This document shows positions 1-10,762 of a stretch of DNA of 64,000 nucleotides, one piece after another (the first letter of the stretch is position 1; each line of letters begins with the position of its first letter). A program made the position numbers and the translations under genes. The notes beneath the pieces are model-generated. The model made no database searches. It saw only the letters and a list, made by a program, of their open reading frames with translations, and had not been told where the DNA came from. The stretch lies in the NCBI GenBank assembly GCA_907163345.1, contig CAJQUN010000040.1:496001-560000 (forward strand). Reading direction: 5' to 3'. The stretch is from Haberlea rhodopensis (taxonomy: Eukaryota > Streptophyta > Magnoliopsida > Lamiales > Gesneriaceae).

Positions 1-879
1 CATGTTTGATCCGATATAGCCAACGAAGGCTATTAAATTGACTTAATGGGGAAAATACATCACCTTTATACATATACATTCATTTTGATTTCCTCCAATT
101 CCAGGAGTTTGGATCAAATACTCCAATTCCAAGAGCTTGGATCGAAATCGATTCGATCCGAGCTCTCGTATTTGTTTGTTGAAAGAGAGGGCTTTAAACT
201 CCTTAAGTCGAAGACTTAATATGGTGTATGATTCGAACGAGAGTTCTTATGTTATTAGGTTGTATCTTATAATATATCAGGATTAGAATGTTCCTCATGC
301 GCGTGCATATGCATACCTGCGCCATCATCAAACGATCAAAATGCGATTTTTTCTTTGGTCATCTGTCTTTATAAGTGGATTCCGATTCATGCGGTCATTC
401 TCTGTCGCGTAATTAAGTCTATAAGTGTATTTTAAAATTTTGCACTTTGTGCAGTAGAAGTTTTAACTCTATTAATATAAAAAGAGAAATTAGTAACTCT
501 AGCCGAACTCAAAATGGTATTTTTAAAAATAGCATTCTTTATCAAACATTTTTAATAATAGCATTCTTTATCAAACATTTTTAATAATAACCTTGAATGT
601 TTTGAAAAGCCTAAATTGCACATTTTAACCCTTTTTCATCTCAATTTTTTTTAAAATTCAATTAAACTTCTGACAAGTCACAAAAGAAGGATTATTGCCA
701 ATCAATTGGAGGAATACAGACTTTTCTCCCTCGCATTTCAGAACATGTTCCTACGTATCTACTTAATAATTCCGTAATCAAATATCCCAATGGATAGGGT
801 CATGTTTCCTAGCTACGTTCTTTATTGGTTACACTTTATCAATTGCAACAACAGATGTTGTTATAGTAGCTCACCAATC
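1..879. other. intergenic, no gene seen
   Basis: AT-rich sequence with no reading frame of protein-like composition on either strand. It holds two short imperfect duplications: a repeated ctccaattccaaGAGcttGG-like block near 90-145 and a 28-29 bp tandem unit at 526-592. Nothing else is recognised. Confidence 0.5.
526..592. repeat. short tandem duplication
   Basis: A unit of about 28 bp containing atagcattctttatcaaac followed by a T-run is present twice, head to tail, with a partial third copy. It looks like replication slippage; no gene context. Confidence 0.7.
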
Positions 880-894
880 CTACCCCTTGACAAC

Positions 895-1093
895 TACGTC
901 ACTTCCCAGTCCATTCATAAACCATTGGCTTGCAATCCTATATTTCAGGGTCACATTTAAGCCTCTCTTCAATTTCCTCCGCCGTACCGACGAAGAATTC
1001 ATGCAAGTCATGGGAATAGGAAGCACTTCGTCATTGTCAGTCAAGTAGCACTCCCGATCACGCGACCATTTCTCATTTGCATTAATATTAGTG
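895..1093 (-). pseudogene. downstream half of a gene remnant split by a copia element
   Basis: Read on the minus strand, this flank continues in frame from 5840-6054 once the copia element and one copy of its 5-bp target duplication are removed. The visible peptide includes KWSRDRECYLTDNDEVLPIP. A frame change follows within the next 20 codons, and the second frame (EEIEERLKCDPE, then DCKPMVYEWTGK) is broken by an in-frame TAG. The cysteine spacing and composition look like a real, once-secreted or membrane-associated plant protein, but I do not recognise the family. The frameshift and stop argue that it is dead. Joining of the two halves is inferred from the TSD and frame. Confidence 0.5.
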
Positions 1094-1098
1094 TTCTT

Positions 1099-1309
1099 TA
1101 ATATAATTGAATGAGTATGGTAAAATCTCATTTTCCATAGAGTGATTTACATTACATTTATAATAGAAAGGTAAAATAGGAAACTGATTATACATTAAGA
1201 ATGTACATAAATGGTGGCTAGGGTTTTGCTAATTGCTGAAGTTATGTTCATGAATGGTGGAGTGCGTGATTTCCTAGGATTGTGCTCTTCCTAAGATTGT
1301 GCTCTATCA
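1099..1309 (-). repeat. 3' LTR of the copia element
   Basis: 211 bp. In element orientation it begins TGATAGAGC and ends ATTATATTA, so the usual terminal CA is TA here. It differs from the partner LTR at three positions (near 1184, 1264 and 1295). The purine-rich GCGGGGGCA just inside it is the likely polypurine tract. Confidence 0.93.
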
Positions 1310-4174
1310 TGCCCCCGCAAGACGAAGTTCCGGGAGGAGATTCCGATCTTGTTAGTTAGTCGTTGAAATTGAGCACGAGGTAGTGGTTTCGTTAAGCAAT
1401 CCGCCAGTTGATCATGAGATGAAACATGCGCTACGCGGAGTGAACCAGCCTGTACTTGTTCATGTATAAAATGGTAGTCAAGTGCCACATGTTTCATTTT
1501 GGAGTGAAATACCGGATTGGAGTGTCACAATAAATTACTGGTTGTTGGCTTAGTTGCACCCCAAGTTCACCAAGAAGAGAGATTATCCATCGGATTTCTG
1601 CTGATGTGGTTGCAACAGAACGATATTCTGCTTCGGTGGAAGATCGGGCAACCGTCCGTTGTTTCTTTGAGCTCCAGGAGACGGGATTCCTGCCAAGATA
1701 CACAATGTTGGCACTAGTGGATGTGTAGTCATCTCTGTTACCTGCCCAGTCGGCGTCTGAAAAGGCATGAAGAGATGTGATCGAGTCACGGTAGTAGATG
1801 ACCCCATAGTCGATGTTGCCGCAGAGATAACGTAGTAGTCTTTTGACTGCGGACCAATGATCTTCTGTGGGACGGTGCATGTATTGGGAGAGTTTGTTCA
1901 CTGTATACGCAATGTCGGGCTGAGTGATTGCTAGGTATTGTAGACTGCCTACTGTAGTCCGATATTCTGACGGGTCCGTCAAGGAGGCGCCCGAGTGAAG
2001 TGTAAGTGTAGGAGATGTAGCCATGGGTGTGCTTACAGGTTTGGCAGATATCATTTTCGTTCGTTGAAGGAGATCTGGATGTACCGTCGTTGAGATAGAA
2101 GTATTCCATGGGAATGTGGAATGACCTCAACCCCAAGGAAGTATGATAGAGTGCCAAGGTCCTTGAGAGAAAATCAGTCGGAGATGAGAGCGATGAATGT
2201 CTCTAAGGTGGGTGAGTGGTCTCCTGTTACAATTATATCATCAACATATATGAGCACTAGTACCTGATGATCACCTGAGTTTAGGATGTATAAGGATGAG
2301 TCTGTCGTTGAGTTTATAAAACCCAGTGTTAGTAAAAACTGACGGAGTTCGTGATACCATGCCCGAGGAGCTTGCTTAAGACCATATATTGCTTTCCGGA
2401 GGCGACAAACATGATCAGGACGATCATGGTCAACAAATCCGGCTGGTTGAAGCATAAAGACCTCATCAGTGAGAGTTCCTTGGAGGAAGGCATTGTTAAC
2501 ATCAATTTGGCGAAGTGCCCAATTGCGGCTTACAGCAAGACTTAACACGAGGCGCACTGTAGGTTGTTTAGCCACCGGACTGAAGGTTTCATGATAATCA
2601 ATGCCTGGCCTTTGATGAAATCCTTTAGCCACTAGGCAGGCTTTGTACCTGTCAATGGAGCCATCTTGTGAGTATTTGACTCGAAAAATCCACTTACACC
2701 CTACAAGATTTTGAGATGAATCACGAGGAACCAACTCCCACGTGCCATTTCGAACAAGAGCATCATATTCCTCGGACATGGCATTGCGCCAACAGGGATC
2801 TTTTACTGCTTGGCTAACACACGTGGGTTCAGTGCTCGCCGAGGAATTAAAGGTGGCCATAAGGTTGAGTTTGGAGATGGGTTTCTGAATGTTATTCATG
2901 GATCTAGTAACAATCACCCTGTGCGAGGGGGGTTCCTCGGTTGTACAAAAAGGTTCAGATGGGTCTGTTATTGGTAAGTTGATGCTGGGGCACGTGTCCG
3001 ATGTACAATAAGTGGTAGGAGTATTGTTGCTTTGCTCATGCAGTGTTTCGACAGTGCTTGGAGGAGATTCGCAGGATGCTAGAAGTCCCAGAACTGGGGA
3101 CGGGTTGATGGCCGGTATGAGGGTGATTGAAGGGCACCAATCTGTGTTTGTGTTGTCGGATGGGCGAGGTAGTGAGGGAAGAAGAGATGTGAAAGGAAAT
3201 ATGTCTTCCACGAATTTGACATGGCGAGAGGAGTATAGACGGGATGTGGAGACATCGAGACATAAGTAAGCGTGTTGAGTCAATGAGTACCCAACAAAGA
3301 CATATGGAGTGGAACGAGGAGCAAGTTTGTGGGGAGTGTATGGGCGTAACCATGGGTAGCACAGACACCCAAAGCTTCGCAGCTTTGAGTAGTTTGGTGT
3401 TGCGCCGAAGAGAGTGAAGTATGGGGAGGTGAGGTTAAGGGTTGGTGTGGGTAGTCGGTTGATGAGGTAAACCACGGTGGTGAAGGCATAGGGCCAATAG
3501 AGTAAGGGAAGTGATGCATGGGATAAGAGGGAGAGACCAGTTTCAACAATATGGCGATGTCGTCTTTCCGAGTATCCATTGTGCTCGGGAGTGTGCGGGG
3601 GTGAGGTATGATGAGCTATGCCGTGAGTGGAGAGGTAGGATGACAGGGCGAGGTATTCACCACCATTGTCGGTGTATAAGGTCTTGATTTTTCGGGAGAA
3701 GTGATTTTCGACAAGGTTTCGAAATTTGATGAAAGTTTCATGAACACGAGACTTGCGCTTAAGGGGATAGAACCATATATATTTGGAATAATGATCTATA
3801 AATATGACATAATATTTATATTGATCTTCGGATAACAATGGGGAGGTCCAAACATCAGAGAAAATTATAACAAGGGGATAGTAAGACTTTAGCGACGAGG
3901 TAGAAAATGGTAATTTGTGACTTTTATTGCAATGACAAGAATTACGATGCTGATTCTTTGATGAATTGGAAGAAAAATGTAAAGAAATACTAGATGCAAG
4001 ATGGTGAAGGATGGCAGAGGATGGATGTCCCAAGCGATGATGCCAGGTAGAAGGATCGGTCTTGATACTTGAGAAGGAGATAATGGGTGGTTCGAGGGGT
4101 GAGTTAGGCCATTCGTAGACACCGTCCTTATTCCGGCCTTGCAGTAGCGTTATCCCCGTGCGAATATCCTTCAC
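1291..4174 (-). pseudogene. copia integrase, reverse transcriptase and RNase H region
   Basis: A 666-aa open segment (4174-2174) holds the GAG-pre-integrase HRLGHPSS motif, a CxC zinc-binding end, and the integrase core acidic residues in SDVWTSP, YTDNGGEY and PEHNGYSERR. It continues into the reverse transcriptase, with VGCKWIFRVK, the palm block IDVNNAFLQG and the catalytic YVDD near 2235. RNase H follows in other frames: DADWAGNRDD, STEAEYRS near 1600, and a terminal LADCLTKPLPR near 1370. Frame changes near 2160-2060 and at 1495 break it, so it cannot make a full pol. Confidence 0.92.
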
Positions 4175-4196
4175 AACAAAGTAATCAGGTAAGAAT

Positions 4197-5453
4197 TCAA
4201 ATTGAAGTGTTGTTAGAGTGGCAAAATTTTGATATAGAGATTAGATTTCGATGCATTGAAGGAACACATAACACATTATCCAATTGAAATGTTGATTTAT
4301 TATGGGAAAGTGATGTGGAACCAGTATGAGTGATGGGTAGTCCTGAACCATCGCCGATCATGATGTCATCGGGTCCCTCATATGGAGTGTGAAGTGAGAG
4401 ATTGGCGAGATCACTGGTGACATGGTGTGATGCTCCACTATCAAGAAGCCACTGGGGCATGGAGGGTGTGGGGGCAGTCGCCACATGAGCTCGGGGCTGC
4501 CACGGTGTTCCGGTTTGCTGTTTTCCATTGTAGGTTGAACGTACTGGAGGAGGTGGTTGAGACATTGGATGAAGTTGACGGAATTCCGGGCACTGGGACA
4601 CGGTGTGGCCTTGTTCACGGCACCACTGACAGCGACCAAGAAAGGGGCGGGGCGAGGGTCTGTTGTTGCGGCTAGTGGCAGGAGCAGTGGGTGTGCGTCC
4701 GCCCGAAGGTGTGATGGATGAGTAGTTGGGTCGGTTCCCGCGATAGGTCGAGGTGGACCGTGACTGGGTGTAGTTGGTTGTGGCTGGAAACATAGAGGGC
4801 CCAATTGGAGGTAGAGAAAGTTCGTTGTTGATGAGTTTTTCGTGAAGTTCATCGAATGTGATGGGCGTATCACGACTATTGACAGCATATTACTGATTTG
4901 AAGTTGTCATCAAGGCCATCTAGGATTGTCTCTGTGAGATCTTCAGGGTCCATAGGTTTGCCGAGAGCCGCTAGTTCATCCGAACATGCCTTGATGTGTT
5001 GCATGAATTCAGAAACAGTTTGGGTTCCTTTCGAAGCCCGTTTGATTTTGTCCTTGATTTGTTTGATATGTCCACGCGAAGGTCGGGCATAGGTGTTGGC
5101 CCAAATCGTCCACATGTCATACGATGTCTGACATTGGGTGACAAGTGAGATAGTATTTGGTGTGAGGGAGCCAACGAGAGCACCGAATATGAGTTTGTCT
5201 TGGCGAACCCACGTTTGGTTTCGGGGTTGATATTGGGTTTGTCTTCAATGGTGATGGTGTGTGGTGGGGCTGGGTGTGATCCATCAATAAAATGAATGAG
5301 ATCGTGCCCAATCAAAATAGATTCAATTTGAAGTTTCCACGCTATGTAGTTGGTGGGGGTGAGTTTGATGGAATTGTGAAGATGAAGGATGACAAGAGGC
5401 TTTGATGGATTATTTGTATTGGGTATGGTATTTTCATGGTGTTCGGTGGCCAT
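4197..5453 (-). pseudogene. copia gag and protease region, frameshifted
   Basis: Starts at ATG 5451-5453 (MATEHHENTIP). The gag shows the copia/UBN2 pattern: a TPTNYIAWKLQIESIL block, then in another frame a helical region including TVSEFMQHIKACSDELAALG. A CCHC zinc knuckle CQWCREQGHTVSQC lies near 4610, and the aspartic protease motif LLDSGASHHV near 4440. At least three frame changes separate these blocks (near 5200, 4890 and 4800), and another at about 4190 cuts protease from integrase. It would normally form the capsid and process the polyprotein; no functional product is expected from this copy. Confidence 0.88.
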
Positions 5454-5611
5454 ATCTGTGAGGAGATGATAGTTTTAGGGTCAAGATTTTTAAGAGAAGC
5501 TTGGGTGGTTGTCGGATGTAGTTGGGCGGTGCTGCAGAGATGGTGAGCAGTACGGCTTGTGGTGTGGCGATTGTGGGTTGAACTCCGGTGGCTGGTTTTA
5601 GGATCAATGAA

Positions 5612-5623
5612 GCTCTGATACCA
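5612..5623 (-). other. primer-binding site (initiator-Met tRNA)
   Basis: Minus-strand TGGTATCAGAGC immediately next to the 5' LTR, the standard plant copia minus-strand priming sequence complementary to the initiator methionine tRNA 3' end. Confidence 0.95.
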
Positions 5624-5834
5624 TAATATAATTGAATGAGTATGGTAAAATCTCATTTTCCATAGAGTGATTTACATTACATTTATAATAGAAAGGTAAA
5701 ATATGAAACTGATTATACATTAAGAATGTACATAAATGGTGGCTAGGGTTTTGCTAATTGCTGAAGTTATGTTCATGAATGGTGGAGTGAGTGATTTCCT
5801 AGGATTGTGCTCTTCCTATGATTGTGCTCTATCA
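5624..5834 (-). repeat. 5' LTR of the copia element
   Basis: 211 bp, directly repeated relative to 1099-1309. It directly abuts the primer-binding site at 5612-5623 and is followed outward by the second ttctt target duplication. Confidence 0.93.
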
Positions 5835-5839
5835 TTCTT

Positions 5840-6054
5840 GCTGTTATTATTACTCGCAACGGTGGAGTTAATACTCTCCGACAAACCCTGGTCAATCCTT
5901 CCAATGACCGCAGCGGCATCAGGTGCAGAGGTTAAGTTGAACCACCACCGCGACGCTATGTCGCAACAGAGGAGCGTCAGCGAAAGCCGACGGTGGTCGA
6001 CGGGAGAAGAGAGCGATGAGAGTGGAAAGAGTTGAGTTCTCGGGTATTTAAGGG
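5840..6054 (-). pseudogene. upstream half of the gene remnant split by the copia element
   Basis: On the minus strand an open frame encodes SLTLLCCDIASRWWFNLT, then AAAVIGRIDQGLSESINSTV, and continues in phase into the flank at 1093 after the TSD. The early hydrophobic, cysteine-containing stretch followed by N-linked sequon candidates (NLT, NST) suggests a signal or anchor segment ahead of an extracytoplasmic region. No convincing start codon is visible and I do not recognise the family. Base composition is clearly more GC-rich than the surrounding intergenic DNA. Confidence 0.5.
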
Positions 6055-6060
6055 CAGCAT

Positions 6061-7150
6061 TCCAATAAAATCATAAAAGGATTGAAGGAAGTGCTTAAAG
6101 GATATATGTGCAAATTAACACAATTAAAAGGCTAATTTGATAAAAATATTAAAGATAAAGCCAAAATTGATTATAGCACTTTGGTGGAGGCCATTTAAGA
6201 AAATGGCTCATATAAAATTAACTTTTTTAGAGATAATTCATATGATTTCATTGGATTAAAAGTCATGATTATAAAGTTAAAATACCATGATACTCTTTTG
6301 AGTCAGGTTATAAGAATAAGAAACCATGGCAACAAATCACATTTAGTAAAATTCAAAAAAAAAAACAATATACAAAATATTCGATGTAAAATTAATCATC
6401 TTCTAGTAAAGGTAGTTGATTTTTAAAAATATTGTTTTAAACGCTCATTAATATTATTTTATTTTATATTGGGGGTTTCCCGAAACTATGGTGGGGATTT
6501 GGGTGATAATTGAGTCATTTCATAGTGATCATTTTTATTATAGAATTCACGATTATAAATCACGTCGCTTGCGACAATATTTTATATTTCCATAAAAAAT
6601 TATAGGTTATCAATTGGTTAATTTGGTTCTGTTTATTTTTTAATTTTAAAAATATAAACTACAGACCGAATTAACTGATATTTGTTCGGTTCGGTTATGT
6701 TGTTTTCAAAAAAATTCATTTGGTTTGGTCATTGTCAAAATAATTGATTAATTTGATTTTTCGAAATTCGATTCAATTGATTATCGAACGGACCAATTAC
6801 ACAATCATAATTAAGTCATGGGTGTACGGGTTTCCGTCCAATAACGAGCCAAATGCAGAAAATAATAGACTGGCGGCTCTTTAAAATATTTAAATAAATT
6901 AAAATGTAAATTAACTCTTATTCCATTGGCGTATATATATATATATATATATATATTTGTATATATTTGTCTTTCATATTTAAAAAAAAATTATATTTTT
7001 GTCCCTCAATAAAAATCATATAATTTTAAACTCTCAATCAGAAGATTAGATTCGCTCCTGATAAATATCATAATGTGTATTTTTTATCTTGTAGTAATAG
7101 GAAATTTATAACATTTAAAATAAATTTACCCGAATATCCTTTGAAACGTC
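6061..7150. other. AT-rich intergenic, one TA microsatellite
   Basis: No gene-like reading frame on either strand. A (TA)n tract of about 25 bp lies at 6932-6956. Otherwise nothing is recognised. Confidence 0.5.
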
Positions 7151-7158
7151 AATCAAAG

Positions 7159-7568
7159 TAGGGGTGGGAACGGGTTCGGGTATTCGGGTCCCGTCTCGAT
7201 CCAATCAGGTATTTTTCAATCGGGTCGGGATAATCGGGTTTTTTTGGGATAATCGGGTATTCCCCGATCGGATAATCGGGTTCGGGATGGGATTCGGATA
7301 GGGGTTTGGAAAAAAAAGTGTTCGGGTTCGGGTACCTGAACCCGATTTTCTTTTAAAAATTAAAAAAAATAAAATAAAATTAGGCACAATATGTGTAGCA
7401 TTTCTTTATATAACAAAATAATAACAAAAAATCAAGGTTCGGGTACCCGAACCGAATTTCGGGTACCCGACATATTCGGGTTCGGGTATGCTTTTAGTAT
7501 ACCCGATACCCGATTACCCGAACCCGAATATCTAGATTCCCCAAAACCCGTCCCGATTCCCACTCCTA
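7159..7568. mobile_element. hAT-type MITE, 410 bp
   Basis: The element begins TAGGGGTGGGAAC and ends GATTCCCACTCCTA, an imperfect terminal inverted repeat. It is flanked by a perfect 8-bp target duplication aatcaaag (7151-7158 and 7569-7576). Eight-bp duplications plus TAGGGGTG ends are characteristic of non-autonomous hAT elements in plants. The interior is unusual: mostly repeats of the CGGGT/ACCCG pentamer, many as self-palindromes such as CGGGTACCCG. No transposase is encoded. Confidence 0.92.
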
Positions 7569-7576
7569 AATCAAAG

Positions 7577-10500
7577 GGAAGCATGAACTAGTTAAGAAAC
7601 TGGCGAGCTATCATTCGTAGGTATTGTTTGCAATTGTCAATTCAAATGTGGAAATTAAAAAAAAAATCATATTATTAATAATTGAAATCAATTAAAATGG
7701 AGTTTAAAATTTACTTTCTTTACGCTGGTCTCTTCATTAAATATTTAATTAATAAGGGAAAAGAAATCAATTAGGGTGCCGGCAATCTTGAATATAATGT
7801 TGACTTAATAAAACTAAGCCAAGCGAAAATGGAATTCCTAATTTATGTCATCAAAATAAGAAAAGTTAACAAGATTATACCATAACAATGGTTTGCGATA
7901 TCGATCACGGAACGGCCATAATGGGACTGCAATAGAGTTTCATGTTATAACGCATGTATAACTATAATGCGATTGCGCAACGGAACAGCGATTTCGTGTC
8001 CGAAATGACGATTGCACGACATTTGTGGAACATTTGTATTTTTTTTTTCGATTTTTCGATTTTTTTATTTTTCATTAAAAATTGATTCAAATTATCTAAT
8101 TATTCTTAATTTTAAAAAACCACACGATAATAACCACAACTATTTCACGAAATGTCTATTGAACTGAAAAAACAGGTACGCGACGTCCTTAATGACGATG
8201 GTTGTGATAACTCAATTGTTCATATATCATAACGGTTTTTTGCTACAAAAAGTTACCTACGATGCTTACCGCTGCTGTATTGAGCAAAATAAAGGATATA
8301 TAAATTATAATATTGATGAAAAGTTTACCAAAATTTAAGACATTTAACCAGATATTTTTTGGTTCCCTTCAATTTTCAAATGGAACTAAAGCAAAGGAGT
8401 CAATTTTGTACTTTCGGATATTATGTAGCTCTACAGCCGGGTTAATGAAATAATCAATACTTCTACCACTCACGAGATGTCCGAATTGATAGAATAAATA
8501 AGCACAAAACCTTTAGTCACGAATTTGATTTTCTCTATCGATATTTTCTTGACCGAATCTGTCACACCGAACTTTCCTAGTGTGATTTACCTGGATGACG
8601 TGGTTTGCAATAAAAAAATCTAGTCATCTTCAAATTAAAATAAAACTACACACTTAACTTTTAAATAAATATTAATTTGCTGCCATTCTTTGTATCTCCC
8701 TACTATTTGGGGCACCCTTGAAGACTAATATTGTTAGTAATTATATATTAAATACCCTCCAAGATCCATGCTGCTTCAAAGTCAAAACTGTAGGCATTAT
8801 TTTTTTTCCTTCTTCCACTATTTCCATTAACTAAAGAGATTCTTGAATATAAATTTATTATTATTTTATACAATTTTTTAAAAATATAAAGTTTACTCGA
8901 CCACCTCCATATCAAGATATTAATTCATCAACACTACAAATAAGTGGTTAAAGAAAATGTATCAAGTTACATCTCAGATCATGAAGGCTCGAACTTTGAC
9001 GTTCTCTACCACCGATTGTCATAATTGGATAGTTAGGAACATAAAGATGTTTAAAGATTTTTCTACAAACTTATATGCAATTTTTCAAATCAAATTTGTG
9101 TATTTTTTCAAATCAAATTGTATGAATATTAGGGACTTGATACTTGATGATTGTATTCGAGTCTGTATATAATAAGACTATTTGTATAATTTTGATGGAG
9201 CAATAAAATTTTGAATTACCAATAAAAAAAATACTACAAATAATTGTAAATACATACATTCCCTCCCTCCACCTTTGAATCCCCAAGATTCATGCTTCTT
9301 TGAGTCAAGAAAAGAAGGCTATATAAATATTTTTTTAAAAGAGAATTCCAAAATATTTAGCCGTCGGATTAGACTAAACAGAGCATTATGTTGTACGATT
9401 CAATTTCAAATTATTTGGATTTTAGTCAGCTTGCATTTTAGACTGTAGGTATTTTAATCAAATATGACTTTTTCACCAATTTAATTTGAATAAAAGAAAT
9501 TAAAAAGGATAGGAGTGTGTTGAAATTACTTATTTAAAACACTTCTATGTTATTTTTTCTTAAAGTTGAAAAATTTTCTTTGTAAACAAAATTGATTGTT
9601 TGTTATTAAAATAAAAAAAACTGTCTCATGAACTTCAATTAATTACAAAATTGTCATCCCATAAGCTAAAACAGTCAAAATCATGTCATGAATTGCTTTT
9701 TTGCTTAAGCTTTTACCAGATTTTATTTTTAAAAATTAATATCATAAACAAGTATATCAATCATCCAAATCCGATTTTTCGATTTGAAAAGCAGATAAAT
9801 GTTTTTGAGAAACATTTAGAAACACGATCTTAGGCTCAATCACAGTTTAACAGGCTGGCTCACATCATCCTTCTCTTTCAAGAGTAGACGTTTACTTTGA
9901 GTTACACGATTATTATGGATAATTATACTATAAATTGAAGTATTGAATAACATGTGGAATAATATCATACAATTAGTTTGATTGATTAATATATACTAAT
10001 ATTTCAATAATCAAAATTATTTTTATCCATCTCAACAAAAAAAAAATTATTCAATAAATGAAACAAAAGGTAAAACTAAATTGTTAGTATCCAAAAAAAA
10101 AAACCATTATAATTGAGATTATATTTCTTATGGACAAACCAAAGTTTATATATACAAACCACGACGTATACATGTTAAGTGCGTAACCTCATTCGGTTCA
10201 TCATAACCTAGAGAAATATTATTCAAGATTTGAAATTGAAAATAGTGAAGATGAAACAAATGTGAAAAATAGTGGAGATGAAATAAATGTGATGGTGGTG
10301 GGCATAAAATTTTCGTTGGCGGTTTTCAACAAAAACAGGAGTAGTTAAAAGGGGGAAGTGAAGTTGAAAAGTTAAAACATATGAAACCTATGAAGATGAC
10401 CAATAAACATGAGTAAAAAAATGTTTCAATAAAAATACGAGAGATTTTTTGATTTTTAAAAAAACATCACCAAAAATAATGTCATATTACGTTGTCAGAT

Positions 10501-10650
10501 CTTATTGCATTATATACGGGGAGCACATATATAAAAGTTTCAAAAACAACAAAAATGAAAAGGGTATTATCGTAATTTAACACCTGCAAAATTCCATTTT
10601 TCAAAATTTCCCAATTCATTATATTTATACTTCATCATCCTCCCGGACCT
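7577..10650. other. long AT-rich intergenic region
   Basis: No gene supported. A weak direct duplication is visible (similar CCCTCCAAGAT..CATGC blocks near 8755 and 9275). A region near 7880-8240 has higher CG content and resembles a decayed, unclassified repeat. The longest open frames here have low-complexity, intergenic-like composition. Confidence 0.5.
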
Positions 10651-10656
10651 CCCCAC

Positions 10657-10664
10657 TATAAATA
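10657..10664 (+). promoter_or_regulatory. TATA box for the naphthoate synthase gene
   Basis: TATAAATA lies in a C-rich pocket (CCCCAC upstream, CTTCTTC downstream) about 100 bp before the start codon, which leaves a plausible 5' leader of about 70 bp. Position and pyrimidine-rich surroundings fit a plant core promoter. Confidence 0.65.
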
Positions 10665-10762
10665 CTTCTTCATCGCTCCTCCCACTGAAGCATCGCTCCT
10701 ACCCCAGATTTCAAAAACCTGTAATCTTGTCACCCACAATCAAACACTCGAAGAAGATTGCA

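Larger units (their letters stand above)
1099..5834 (-). mobile_element. Ty1/copia LTR retrotransposon, full length, minus strand
   Basis: Two 211-bp LTRs (1099-1309 and 5624-5834) differ at only three positions. They are flanked by the 5-bp target duplication ttctt (1094-1098 and 5835-5839). On the minus strand the order is 5' LTR, a primer site for initiator-Met tRNA directly abutting it, gag with one CCHC knuckle, protease, integrase, reverse transcriptase, RNase H, a G-rich polypurine stretch, then 3' LTR; that order defines Ty1/copia. Short LTRs and RT/integrase wording resemble the Ale/Retrofit (RE1-like) group, though the lineage call is tentative. Several frameshifts break the polyprotein, so the copy is non-autonomous despite its young LTRs. 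Confidence 0.95.

Noticed and set aside
5736..6035. A 99-aa plus-strand open frame across the right copia LTR and flank
   Set aside because: It begins inside the LTR, and the minus strand of the same flank has a better protein-like frame that joins across the insertion.
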